Source of the DNA: Arthrobacter sp. AQ5-05
Lineage (GTDB): Bacteria; Actinomycetota; Actinomycetes; Actinomycetales; Micrococcaceae
Assembly: GCF_003287975.1 (NCBI RefSeq)
Contig: NZ_QMKQ01000015.1
Location: 1-64,000 of the forward strand
Direction of reading: 5' to 3'
DNA: 64,000 bases
Within the stretch, counting starts at the first letter, position 1; every line of letters starts with the position of its first letter. The position numbers and the translations under genes are program-made. Below, piece by piece: positions 9,016 to 17,361 of this stretch. A model generated the notes under the pieces. The model ran no database searches, had not been told where the DNA came from, and was given only the letters and a program-made list of their open reading frames with translations.

Positions 9016-10416
9016 ATGGCCTGGCAGCGCACGCAAACCCACTTCCTCGCACGTCCCGTCGCCTCGGTGTGGGAGGTGCTGCGCGATCCGTCCCGGGTCC
9101 CCCAATGGAACCGGGCCATTGCGCGCCTGGAACCGCACGAGGTCCCGGCATCCGCCGGGACCGAGCTGGAGCTGGCCCCCGCGGGGAAGCTCATCGGGCC
9201 GATCCATTCGGCCACCGCACCTGCGGCAACCATCACCCGGTTCGACGAGGGCAGCTCCATCGCCTGGCGCCAGCCTCAGCCCGGCGGGCACCTGTTGGTG
9301 GACTGGTCGCTGCGCGGGGTTCCCGGGGGCACCGAGCTGACCCAGTCGGTCTCGGTCGCCGGCCCGGCATCCGTTGTGTTTGCCGAGACCGCGGCCAAGC
9401 CGATCGCGGCGCACTTCGCCGAGAATTGCGCCCGGCTCTACGCGCTGGCCGGCGGAACGCCCACGCAGAAGTTGCGCATCGTCATTGCCGGGGGCCACGG
9501 ATTCCTCGGCTCCCGCGCCGCGGCGGACCTGTACTGCCGCGGGCACGAGGTCACGGTCCTCACCCGCACCGCCCGTCCCGACAGCCCCTACACCCAGGTC
9601 CTGTGGGACGGGAAGAACCAGGGCCCCTGGTCCACGGTGCTGTACCGCGCCGGACGCGACACCGCGGTGCTGAACCTGGCCGGGGAACTGGTGGACCTGC
9701 CGCCGACCGAGGCGAACATCGCGCGCCTGCGCTCCTCCCGCGTCGATTCCACCCGCGCGCTGGTGGACGCCTCGCATGCCGCCCCGGAGCCGCTGGCCGC
9801 GTTCCTGCAGGCCAGCACCACAGCGATCTTCGCCGACGCCGGCGAGCGGCACCTCACCGAGGACTCCTCCCTGCCCACCGGCGCGGCCGCGCTGGCGCAG
9901 ATGACCGGGGTGGCCAAGCCCTGGGAGGATGCGGCGGCCGGGGCGCACACCAAGCGGTTGAACATCCTGCGCACCTCCCTGGTCTTCGAGCGGGAGAGCC
10001 CACTGGTGGACCGGCTCTCGCTGCTGGCCCGGGTCGGCCTGGGCGGCCCGGTGGCCGGTGGGGAGCAATGGGTCAGCTGGATCCACCTGGCCGACTGGCT
10101 GCGCATCGTCCGCGCCGCACTGGGACTGGAGGAAGGCCTGGTCCTCCCGGGCGGGATCATCCACCTGGCCGCCCCGCACCCGGTGCGCAACAGCCAGATG
10201 ATGGCCGCGCTGCGTGCCCGGGTGGCTCCCAGGCCCCTGCGCAGGTTCTCGCTGCCCACCCCGGCATCCGTGCTGGCCGCCGGCGCGGTGCTGCTGCACA
10301 CCGACCCGGCGCTGGGCACCACCGGACGGCACGTGACCTCCAGGGTGCTGGCCGATGCCGGGTTCGAGTTCGCCCACCCCGATTTCGAGGCGGCGCTGGG
10401 GCAGATCCTTGGCTGA
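9016..10416 (+). CDS. SRPBCC domain fused to TIGR01777-type NAD-dependent epimerase
   Basis: 466 residues. Residues 1-145 look like a START/SRPBCC ligand-binding domain (SVWEVLRDPSRVPQWNRAI). From residue 153 comes a short-chain-type Rossmann domain, RIVIAGGHGFLGSRAAADL, with the NAD-binding GxxGxxG and the C-terminal signature GGEQWVSWIHLADW of the YfcH/SulA-like TIGR01777 family. The substrate is unknown. TAAGCT (9004-9009) lies 6 bases before the ATG, suggesting a leaderless start. ogt overlaps its 3' end. Confidence 0.88.
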   Translation: MAWQRTQTHFLARPVASVWEVLRDPSRVPQWNRAIARLEPHEVPASAGTELELAPAGKLIGPIHSATAPAATITRFDEGSSIAWRQPQPGGHLLVDWSLRGVPGGTELTQSVSVAGPASVVFAETAAKPIAAHFAENCARLYALAGGTPTQKLRIVIAGGHGFLGSRAAADLYCRGHEVTVLTRTARPDSPYTQVLWDGKNQGPWSTVLYRAGRDTAVLNLAGELVDLPPTEANIARLRSSRVDSTRALVDASHAAPEPLAAFLQASTTAIFADAGERHLTEDSSLPTGAAALAQMTGVAKPWEDAAAGAHTKRLNILRTSLVFERESPLVDRLSLLARVGLGGPVAGGEQWVSWIHLADWLRIVRAALGLEEGLVLPGGIIHLAAPHPVRNSQMMAALRARVAPRPLRRFSLPTPASVLAAGAVLLHTDPALGTTGRHVTSRVLADAGFEFAHPDFEAALGQILG

Positions 10417-10936
10417 GGAACGCCGACTGCACCACGGCATCATGGATTCGCCCCTCGGCGAGCTGCGGATCGTGGCCTCGACCCGCGGGATCACCGGGAT
10501 CTACATGGAAAACCACTCCCATCCGCCGGACCCCGAGATGCTCGGGCAGCTGCTGGACCCGGTGGCCGATGACCCGTTCATCCCCCAATGCGCGAGCGAG
10601 CTTGCCGAATACTTCGCCGGCACCCGGACCACCTTCGGGGTGCCGCTGGATGCACGGGGAACCGAGTTCCAAACGCGGGTCTGGGAGCAACTGGCCCGCA
10701 TTGAATTCGGCACCTCCCGCACCTACGGCCAGCTGGCCCTGGCACTGGGCGACGAGAAGCTGACCCGGGCCGTGGGAACCGCCAACAGCCGCAACCCGAT
10801 CCCGATCATCGTTCCGTGCCACCGGGTCATCGGTGCGGACGGCTCACTGACCGGATATGCCGGAGGCCTTGGCGCGAAGCTGTTCCTGCTGCGCCTCGAG
10901 GGCATCGAGCCGCCGCCCGAGCCAACCCTGTTCTAG
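10409..10936 (+). CDS. ogt: Methylated-DNA--protein-cysteine methyltransferase
   Basis: 175-residue O6-alkylguanine-DNA alkyltransferase, a suicide repair enzyme. PIPIIVPCHRVIG holds the acceptor Cys, and the recognition helix and GYAGGLGAKLFLLRLEG follow. The start is taken as TTG at 10409, overlapping the preceding stop by 8 bases, which implies translational coupling. ATG 10442 (MDSPLGELRI) is the alternative and would just spare the core fold. Its coupling to the epimerase is noted but unexplained. Confidence 0.92.
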   Translation: MAEERRLHHGIMDSPLGELRIVASTRGITGIYMENHSHPPDPEMLGQLLDPVADDPFIPQCASELAEYFAGTRTTFGVPLDARGTEFQTRVWEQLARIEFGTSRTYGQLALALGDEKLTRAVGTANSRNPIPIIVPCHRVIGADGSLTGYAGGLGAKLFLLRLEGIEPPPEPTLF

Positions 10937-10953
10937 GAAAGGGCGGACGCGCC

Positions 10954-11730
10954 TCAGGCCAGGATCAGCGTGTCCAGGGCCTGGCGCAGCAGGACCTTGG
11001 CTTCCCCGTCCAGGCGTGTTCCGGTGATCAGCGCGTCGACCTGGGACAGCGGGGCGATCTGGCACAGCCCGGTCACTCCCCACTTGGTGTGGTCGGCCAC
11101 GATGATCTGCCGTGCCGCAGCCCTGATGAAGGCCTGGTTGGTCTGCGCCTCGAGCATGTTCGGGGTCGTGAACCCGTCCTCGGAGGTCATGCCGTGCACT
11201 CCCAGGAAGAGCACGTCCACGTGCAGCTGGCCCAGGGCCGAGAGTGCCAGCGGTCCGACCAGGGCGTCGGAGACGGTGCGGATCCCGCCGGTGAGGATGA
11301 TGTTCTGGCTCGGGTTGGCCGCGGCATAGAAGATCTCGGCGATCCGCGGGGAGTTGGTCACCACGGTCAGGTCCTTGATGCCGGTGCACTGCGAGGCCAG
11401 GGCGTAGGTGGTGGTGCCCGAGTTCAGCGCGATCGACATGCCGGGCTTGATCAGCTTCACGGCGGCCTGGGCAATGGCCTGCTTTTCTCCGGATTCCAGG
11501 GCGAGCTTGTGCGTGAAGCCCGGCTCGCTGCTGGTCGGGGCGGCATCCAGGGTGGCCCCTCCGTGGACCTTGACCAGCGCGCCGCGCTCGGCCAGCGCGT
11601 TCAGGTCGCGCCGCACCGTCATCTCCGAGACGCCCAGCTCGGCTGCAAGGGACGTCACACGCACCTGCTCGCGTTCGCGCAGGGCATCGAGGATGCGTTG
11701 TTGCCTGGCACTGGCCAGCATCTCGGTCAT
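10954..11730 (-). CDS. DeoR/GlpR-family regulator of galactose genes
   Basis: 258 residues. The N-terminal DeoR helix-turn-helix (RQQRILDALREREQVRVTSLAAELGVSEMTVRRDL) is followed by KVHGGATL and a DeoR C-terminal sugar-phosphate-sensing domain containing LNSGTTTYALA and LFLGVHGMTSEDGFTT. It is divergent from galT with 269 bases between, so it most likely controls galTK and itself. The effector is probably a galactose-derived phosphate, by inference. Confidence 0.92.
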   Translation of the reverse strand: MTEMLASARQQRILDALREREQVRVTSLAAELGVSEMTVRRDLNALAERGALVKVHGGATLDAAPTSSEPGFTHKLALESGEKQAIAQAAVKLIKPGMSIALNSGTTTYALASQCTGIKDLTVVTNSPRIAEIFYAAANPSQNIILTGGIRTVSDALVGPLALSALGQLHVDVLFLGVHGMTSEDGFTTPNMLEAQTNQAFIRAAARQIIVADHTKWGVTGLCQIAPLSQVDALITGTRLDGEAKVLLRQALDTLILA

Positions 11731-11782
11731 GGCGATCCGTTCGGTTGGGCATCTGGTTCAGTAATCCATCGTAGCGAAAAAA

Positions 11783-11809
11783 CGAACACAAATCGTTGTT
11801 TGGTGTTCG
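11783..11809. promoter_or_regulatory. Candidate DeoR operator near its own gene
   Basis: Inverted repeat CGAACAC-N13-GTGTTCG, 53 bases upstream of the deoR-type start in the divergent gal intergenic region. A second AT-rich, repeat-like stretch (TTTGATCGAAA, TTTGATTCAAA) lies at 11946-11972 close to galT. Confidence 0.4.
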
Positions 11810-11999
11810 AAGTTGCGCGGAACCCACCCACGAGCCGATGCCGGGGATTTTCCGTCGTCCACATCCACGAATGTCGCGGAGGCCCGGCAATGGATACCTG
11901 GAAGCAAGCTCTCCTCCTTCCCTCGCACGTTGCCTTCTGATAGAATTTGATCGAAATTGTTTGATTCAAATCGATGACTTGTCTCGCCAAGGAGCAGCC

Positions 12000-13136
12000 G
12001 TGGACCAGAACCCCCGCCCGAGCGAACCGGTGCGCACCACCCTGGCCGACGGACGTGAGCTGCTCTATTTCTTCGACGCGGCCACGGTCCCGGACGGCTT
12101 CACCGCCCCGGCCGACACCCGCGAGCTGCCTGCCCGCCCGGCAACCTCGCAACTGCGCTACGACGCGCTGGCCGGGGACTGGATCTCCTTCGCCGCCCAC
12201 CGCCAACGCCGCACGCACCTGCCAGCGGCCAGCGAATGCCCGCTGTGCCCCACGCGCTCGGACAGGGCCAGTGAGATCCCGGCGGACACCTACGACGTCG
12301 TGGTCTTCGAGAACCGCTTCCCCTCCTTCGGGCCCGGGCAACACGCCTCGCACGTGGAGGCCGAACTCGGCGCGCAGCGCCCGTCCCACGGCCGCTGCGA
12401 GGTCATTGCCTTCGGCCCCGGGCACACCGATTCGCTCACCACGCTCGGCGAGCGCCGCATCCGCACAGTGATCGAGGCCTGGGCCCAGCGCACCACGGAA
12501 CTGGGCGCGCTTGAGGGAATCGAGCAGGTCTTCCCGTTCGAGAACCGCGGAGCCGAAATCGGGGTGACGCTGCACCACCCGCACGGGCAGGTCTACGCCT
12601 ACCCGTATACCACCCCGCGCACCGAGAACCACCTGGCCAGGGCCGCCGCACACAAGGTGCGCACCGGGAACAACCTCATGGCCGACATCCTGGACTTCGA
12701 GGTCGCCGACGGGCGGCGCGTGCTCGAACGCGGCACCCACTTCACCACCTTCGTGCCCTATGCCGCGCGCATGCCCGTCGAGGTCCACCTAGTTCCGCAC
12801 CGCCAGGTCGCGGACCTGGGCGAGTTGACCGGCGAGGAGCGCGACGAGCTGGCCGCGATGTACCACCGGCTGCTGCTCACCGTGGATGGGCTGTATTCCA
12901 CCCCCACCCCGTACATCGCCGGCTGGTTCCAGGCGCCGCGGAGCCACGAGCACCGCGCCGAGGCCTGGCTGCACCTGCAGCTGACTTCCCCGCGCCGCGC
13001 CGAGAACAAGCTCAAGTACCTGGCCGGCTCCGAGGCCGCCATGGGCGCGTTCATCGGGGACGTCACCCCCGAGGCCGCCGCCGAGGCGCTGCGCGAATCC
13101 GCTGCCCGCCTGACGAACACCGTTCCCGCCCTGTGA
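12000..13136 (+). CDS. galT: Galactose-1-phosphate uridylyltransferase
   Basis: 378 residues, Leloir pathway. CPLCPT gives the zinc Cys pair, and HHPHGQVYAYPY carries the His-Pro-His nucleophile that is uridylylated. GTG at 12000 is chosen because AAGGAG sits 6 bases upstream; the open frame reaching back to 11796 is non-coding promoter. It is the first gene of a galTK operon, and galE is not in the window. Confidence 0.95.
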   Translation: MDQNPRPSEPVRTTLADGRELLYFFDAATVPDGFTAPADTRELPARPATSQLRYDALAGDWISFAAHRQRRTHLPAASECPLCPTRSDRASEIPADTYDVVVFENRFPSFGPGQHASHVEAELGAQRPSHGRCEVIAFGPGHTDSLTTLGERRIRTVIEAWAQRTTELGALEGIEQVFPFENRGAEIGVTLHHPHGQVYAYPYTTPRTENHLARAAAHKVRTGNNLMADILDFEVADGRRVLERGTHFTTFVPYAARMPVEVHLVPHRQVADLGELTGEERDELAAMYHRLLLTVDGLYSTPTPYIAGWFQAPRSHEHRAEAWLHLQLTSPRRAENKLKYLAGSEAAMGAFIGDVTPEAAAEALRESAARLTNTVPAL

Positions 13137-14314
13137 AAGACGATGCCATGACCGCCCTGCCCGGCGCCTTCGACGCCCTGCCCGCTTCCTTCACCGAGCT
13201 GTACGGAGCGTCCCCCGACGCGTGCTTTGCCGCACCCGGTCGGGTGAACCTCATCGGAGAGCACACCGACTACAACGAGGGCTTCGTGCTGCCCTTTGCC
13301 ATCGACAGGGCCGCGGGCGTCGGGCTGCGGATCCGCCCGGAGGGTTCCGGGCGGTTGCTGCGCGTCGCCTCGACCCGGGGCGGCCCGGTCGTCGAGACCG
13401 GCCTTGATTCCCTGGTGCCCCAGTCGGTGGCCCCGTGGGCACGGTACGTCGCCGGGGTCTTCTGGGCGCTGGAACAACGTGGGTTCACCCTGCCGGGAGC
13501 CGACATCCTGGTGGATTCCACGGTGCCGATCGGGGCGGGCCTGTCCTCCTCCGCTGCCCTCGAATGCGCCGTGGCTTTTGGCCTGAACGAGCAATTGGGC
13601 TTTGGGCTTTCCCGCGAGGACCTGGTGCTGGTGTGCCAATCGGCCGAAAACGACTTCGTCGGGGCACCCACCGGGATCCTTGACCAGTCGGCCTCGCTGC
13701 GCAGCACCCCGGACCACGCCCTGTTCCTTGACTGCCGCACCCGCCAGGGACGCCAGGTGGCCCTGCCGCTGGCGGCCGCGGGCCTGGTGATGCTGGTCAT
13801 CGACACCCGGGTCAGCCACGCCCACGACTCGGGCGGCTACAAGGAATTGGTGGTCGCCTGCACCCGCGGGGCGAAGGAGCTGGGCGTCAAGGCCCTGCGC
13901 GATGTGGGGATCGAACGCCTGGCGGAGGCCGAGGCCAGCCTGGCCCCGGAGATCTACCGGCGGGTCAAGCACATCGTCACCGAGAACCAGCGGGTGCTTC
14001 GGACCGTCGAGCTGCTTGAAAGCCAGGGACCGGCGGCCATCGGCGACCTGCTGGTGGCCAGCCACGCCTCGATGCGTGACGACTTCGGGATCTCCAGCGT
14101 CGAGCTCGACCTGGCCGTGGACACCGCCATGGCCGCGGGCGCCATCGGCGCCCGGATGACCGGCGGCGGCTTCGGCGGATCGGCGATCGCGCTGGTTGAA
14201 GTCTCGCGCGCCGGTCAGGTCTCGGCCGCGGTGCTGGAGGCCTTTGCCGCGGCCCAATACATCGCCCCGGAAATCTTCTCCGTGGTCCCCGGGCCCGGCG
14301 CCCGGCAGCTGTAG
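13133..14314 (+). CDS. galK: Galactokinase
   Basis: 393-residue GHMP kinase phosphorylating galactose with ATP. The galactokinase signature GRVNLIGEHTDYNEGF is near residue 37, the ATP loop is PIGAGLSSSAALECA, and the GHMP motif 3 is GARMTGGGFGGSAIAL. GTG 13133 overlaps the galT stop by 4 bases (GTGA); ATG 13148 is a possible alternative 5 codons in. It is coupled to galT. The stop abuts the converging stop of the deacetylase gene with no spacer. Confidence 0.95.
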   Translation: MKDDAMTALPGAFDALPASFTELYGASPDACFAAPGRVNLIGEHTDYNEGFVLPFAIDRAAGVGLRIRPEGSGRLLRVASTRGGPVVETGLDSLVPQSVAPWARYVAGVFWALEQRGFTLPGADILVDSTVPIGAGLSSSAALECAVAFGLNEQLGFGLSREDLVLVCQSAENDFVGAPTGILDQSASLRSTPDHALFLDCRTRQGRQVALPLAAAGLVMLVIDTRVSHAHDSGGYKELVVACTRGAKELGVKALRDVGIERLAEAEASLAPEIYRRVKHIVTENQRVLRTVELLESQGPAAIGDLLVASHASMRDDFGISSVELDLAVDTAMAAGAIGARMTGGGFGGSAIALVEVSRAGQVSAAVLEAFAAAQYIAPEIFSVVPGPGARQL

Positions 14315-15535
14315 TCAGCAGGGCAGCGACGAAGGAAGCAGCACGGGCGTCCTGAGAACGGCTCCGGCCCCGTCGGCACCGCGGTAGGCGCGGCACACGC
14401 CCAGCCCGCGGCCGGCCAGGTTGGCCTTGATCTGCCGCAGCGAGTCGGGGGCGAATCCCTGCCACTGCATGTGCATCAGCACGGTGTCCCCGGCCCTGGC
14501 GGCCGAGGCCCGGGCCACCGTGGTCGCCTTCGACTTGGTGCTCCAGTCAAGGGTGTCGCGTGACCAGGTCCAGATCGCCATGCCCACCCGGTCGTAGGCG
14601 CATACGACGCTGGCGTCGACCGCACCGTACGGGGGCCGGCCGAAATTGGTGTGCACGCCGGTGCCGCCGAGCTGGGCGGCGGCGGCCGAACAACTCAACG
14701 GGCGCAGGTCCGGGTGGCTCACCGAGTGGTTGATGACCCATTGCCCTTTGGCCCGGGCCCGCGCCGCCAGGTCGACGCCGTAGCGCGCCTTGAACGAAGA
14801 GAGGCAGTTGCCGGTCGGTGCGATGACCAGGCCCATGTTGTGGCTTGCGGCGTAGTCGATGGCCGCGGTGAAGGCGCTGAGCGTGCGCGGGCAGTCGTCA
14901 AAGGTCAGCACCACGCGCGAGGTGCGGTTCGGTCCGGTGGACCGGGGCGTGCTGGGCGCCGTTGGCGTGGAAGTCCCGCTGCCGGTGGTGACATACGCAT
15001 TGGAAACCCAGCCGGTGCGGCCGGCGTAGCTGACCTTGTACCAGCCGTTGGAGGCCCGGTCGAAGACCTTCACCGTGGTGCCCTTCGGGATGGTCGCCAG
15101 GATCCGGTACCCGGTGCTGGGTCCCGTGCGCAGGTTCAGGTTCGCGGTGGTGCGCACCGACGCCGGCAACGCCCCCGGAGACGAGGAGGCCACGGCGGTG
15201 ACGTAGTGGTTGCTGACCCATCCGGTGCGGCCGGCGTAGCTGACCTTGTACCAGCCGTTGGAGGCACGCGACAGCACCTTGACCGTGGTGCCCTTCGGAA
15301 TGGTCGCCAGGATCCGGTACCCGGTGCTGGGTCCCGTGCGCAGGTTCAGGTTCGCGGTGGTGCGCACCGACGCCGGCAGCGCCGCCGCCACCGTCACGGA
15401 CGCCGAGGCCGCAGCGGCGGGCACCTCGGAGACCCCGGCAGCCATCGTCGGAACCGACGAAACCAGCAGCGCCGCGGCCACCAGGAGCCCGCAGGCGCCC
15501 CTCACCGAACTGTATTGTCCCCAAGATCCCAACAT
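14315..15535 (-). CDS. Secreted polysaccharide deacetylase with two SH3b domains
   Basis: 406 residues. An N-terminal signal peptide (GACGLLVAAALLVSSVPTMAA) precedes two bacterial SH3 domains (each LNLRTGPSTGYRILATIPKG...GWYKVSYAGRTGWVSN) and a C-terminal NodB-like deacetylase domain (VVLTFDDCP, NHSVSHPDL, RPPYGAV). It probably binds the cell wall and deacetylates peptidoglycan or another surface glycan. TFDDC and HSVSH supply the metal-binding Asp and His residues. The ATG at 15535 has GGGGGAA upstream; an ATG 29 codons earlier would bury the signal peptide and is rejected. Confidence 0.88.
   Translation of the reverse strand: MLGSWGQYSSVRGACGLLVAAALLVSSVPTMAAGVSEVPAAAASASVTVAAALPASVRTTANLNLRTGPSTGYRILATIPKGTTVKVLSRASNGWYKVSYAGRTGWVSNHYVTAVASSSPGALPASVRTTANLNLRTGPSTGYRILATIPKGTTVKVFDRASNGWYKVSYAGRTGWVSNAYVTTGSGTSTPTAPSTPRSTGPNRTSRVVLTFDDCPRTLSAFTAAIDYAASHNMGLVIAPTGNCLSSFKARYGVDLAARARAKGQWVINHSVSHPDLRPLSCSAAAAQLGGTGVHTNFGRPPYGAVDASVVCAYDRVGMAIWTWSRDTLDWSTKSKATTVARASAARAGDTVLMHMQWQGFAPDSLRQIKANLAGRGLGVCRAYRGADGAGAVLRTPVLLPSSLPC
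15012..15173. repeat. Direct repeat, SH3b unit 2
   Basis: 162-bp unit encoding the second SH3b domain, near-identical to 15222-15383 at DNA level, including a long identical run through the LRTGPSTGYRILATIPKG codons. The two copies are offset by 210 bp (70 codons). Confidence 0.8.
15222..15383. repeat. Direct repeat, SH3b unit 1
   Basis: First copy (towards the N-terminus) of the 162-bp SH3b repeat. The few differences from the other copy cluster around the codons for LSRAS versus FDRAS and in the inter-domain linker. Confidence 0.8.
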
Positions 15536-15798
15536 CGAAAATTCCCCCCTGGTTGCTTCCCCCCAGAAGACTGTTGCAGCCAGTATGGGGCCGCAGGCCG
15601 CCACCCGCAATCGATATTCCATGTTGTGCCCTTATTGTGCGCAACACGATGCATTCGCGCCGGTTGGATAACGTCTTGGGGTGTGCGCCGCGGGCACCGC
15701 ACTCCTAGCCATTTCCCTGGAAATGCGCATACTGTGGAAGGGAATGACGCGCGGGTCCTGCCCGCGCGCTGCGTTCGTTGCAGGAATGAGGGATTCGC

Positions 15799-16215
15799 AT
15801 GGATCGCGTTGCCATCGTCTACTACCAACGTGATGCACTTGCCAAGCTGCGTTCCACTGAGCTTGCCGAGCAATTGCACACCCATGAGCTGCGCTCCGAA
15901 ATCCTTGAAGTCACCAGTTCATCGGCGCACGAGCTGATCTACTTTGACGGCGTGGTCCTGGTGGGCCCGCTGCGTTTTTCACGCATGCACGGGCTGGCGC
16001 TGGTCAAGGCCGTGTTCGGGTTCCGGCCCGTTGCCCTGCTGCTGACCGGTGCCGGCGACAGCGACCGCATCCTGCGCCTGCTGCCCAAGCACATGCGCGG
16101 GGAGGTGCCCGTGTTCACGGCCGGAAGCAGCGACCTCCCGCACGCCGGGATTTCCCCCTTGGTGACATGGTTGCGCGCCATGATCGGCTATCCGGGATAC
16201 CGGGCCATCGGCTGA
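15799..16215 (+). CDS. Flavodoxin-like small protein of unknown function
   Basis: 138 residues, not assigned to a named family. The alternating pattern VAIVYYQRDALAKLRSTELAEQL followed by YFDGVVLVGPLRF and PVALLLTGAGDS suggests a flavodoxin-like alpha/beta fold, but no clear FMN loop is visible. The start is supported by GAGG 8 bases upstream. It is divergent from the deacetylase and followed by the tRNA terminator hairpin on the other strand. Confidence 0.7.
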   Translation: MDRVAIVYYQRDALAKLRSTELAEQLHTHELRSEILEVTSSSAHELIYFDGVVLVGPLRFSRMHGLALVKAVFGFRPVALLLTGAGDSDRILRLLPKHMRGEVPVFTAGSSDLPHAGISPLVTWLRAMIGYPGYRAIG

Positions 16216-16226
16216 GCCAAACGACG

Positions 16227-16276
16227 CGAAATACACGAAAGGCCCCAAACATGATGTTTGAGGCCTTCCGTATTTC
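16227..16276 (-). terminator. Terminator of tRNA-Ala(GGC)
   Basis: On the minus strand, GGCCTCAAACA pairs with TGTTTGGGGCC (16265-16241) and is followed by TTTCGTGT. Outer arms (CGAAATAC and GTATTTCG) lengthen the hairpin. It lies directly after the tRNA 3' end. Confidence 0.75.
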
Positions 16277-16277
16277 G

Positions 16278-16350
16278 TGGAGGTAAGGGGATTCGAACCC
16301 CTGACCTTCTGCATGCCATGCAGACGCGCTACCAACTGCGCCATACCCCC
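16278..16350 (-). tRNA. tRNA-Ala (anticodon GGC)
   Basis: 73-base cloverleaf on the minus strand. GGGGGTA pairs with TACCTCC in the acceptor stem. The D arm is GCGCAGTTGGTAGCGC. The anticodon stem-loop is CTGCA-TGGCA-TGCAG with anticodon GGC, and the T arm is AGGGGTTCGAATCCCCT. The discriminator base is A, and no CCA is encoded. Confidence 0.97.
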
Positions 16351-16723
16351 GAAAAGGATTGGTTTCAGGCTTTCCCGAAGGGCTGCCGAACCGAGATAAC
16401 AATCTACAGCACCCCGGCACCCAAACGCCAATCGACCCGGGCCCACCCGCCCCGCACCCCGGCGCAACCGCGCCAACGACCGCAAGAAAGCGCAAAAATA
16501 CGCGGCAAAACCAACACCGCAACCCCAAACGAGACATCGATCACAAAGGTTTTCCGGCCCCGGCGGATCTGCTGCACCACGGCACCGACACGCTTCGGTC
16601 CCTTGGACGGACAGCCGTCCCCGCTCGCGCCGCAAAATCCACTTCCCGCGCGTCTTTACAGGTCAGGTGGCACACCTAATACCGCGGTGTGTCCGGTTAG
16701 TAAGCGCTGGCCCAAAATCTCGC
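16351..16723. other. Intergenic region between tRNA-Ala and TetR gene
   Basis: No convincing gene. It should hold the tRNA promoter on the minus strand. TAGATT near 16400 is a candidate -10. TTGCGG...TATTTT, spaced 16 bases near 16525-16497, is a stronger-looking but more distant alternative. It is C/A-rich on the plus strand. Confidence 0.5.
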
Positions 16724-16735
16724 TACTCTAGCAAC

Positions 16736-17344
16736 ATGGCAATACGTGGTTCATACGCAAAGGGCATAGCAAAGCGTGCCGAGATTCTAGATGTGGCGCT
16801 GGAGGTGTTTGCACTTGAAGGCTACCGGGGAACATCCCTGCGCAAGGTCGCAAGCCTGTGCAATCTGTCCCTGGCCGGGGTGATGCATTACTTCGACTCC
16901 AAGGAAGACCTTCTCGTCCAGATCCTGCGCAGGCGCGACGCCCGCAATGAAATCACCGGCACCCTGGAGCAGCAAGAAGACCAGTTTGCCGACATCTTGG
17001 GGCAGGGCCCCAACGAACCCGGCCTGATTGCCCTGTACGTGACGATGGCCGCGGCGGCCTCGAACCCGGATCATCCCGCGGCGGCGTACTTCCAGGAACG
17101 CAACGCCCGGTTGCTGAAGATCTCTGAAGACTCCTACTACGCCGGCAAGCCCGCGCCGTCGGCCGAGGAACTCGAGTATTTCCGCACCATGACGCGCTTG
17201 GTCCTGGCCGCGGCCGATGGCCTGCAGCTTCAGTGGCTGGTGGACCGCAACATCGATGTCGTGGGCACCATGCAGGAACTGATGTCCCAGACGCACGAAG
17301 CCATGGACAAGAAGTTGGGGCGCCTGGCGGCGACGTCCGAGTAA
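16736..17344 (+). CDS. TetR/AcrR-family regulator
   Basis: 202 residues. The HTH at residues 8-55 (RAEILDVALEVFALEGYRGTSLRKVASLCNLSLAGVMHYFDSKEDLL) is typical of TetR. The C-terminal ligand domain is helical (LVLAAADGLQLQWLVDRNID), like BetI-type regulators. The ATG at 16736 has no Shine-Dalgarno, but TACTCT (16724-16729) ends 6 bases upstream, which fits a leaderless mRNA. It converges with an MFS exporter gene, 17 bases between stops, which may or may not be its target. Confidence 0.9.
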   Translation: MAIRGSYAKGIAKRAEILDVALEVFALEGYRGTSLRKVASLCNLSLAGVMHYFDSKEDLLVQILRRRDARNEITGTLEQQEDQFADILGQGPNEPGLIALYVTMAAAASNPDHPAAAYFQERNARLLKISEDSYYAGKPAPSAEELEYFRTMTRLVLAAADGLQLQWLVDRNIDVVGTMQELMSQTHEAMDKKLGRLAATSE

Positions 17345-17361
17345 CACGCCTGCGGGCGCGG

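Noticed and set aside
8197-10494. 765-codon minus-strand open frame
   Set aside because: Shadow of the S10 peptidase and epimerase genes; repetitive Gly/Arg/Gln composition, no motif.
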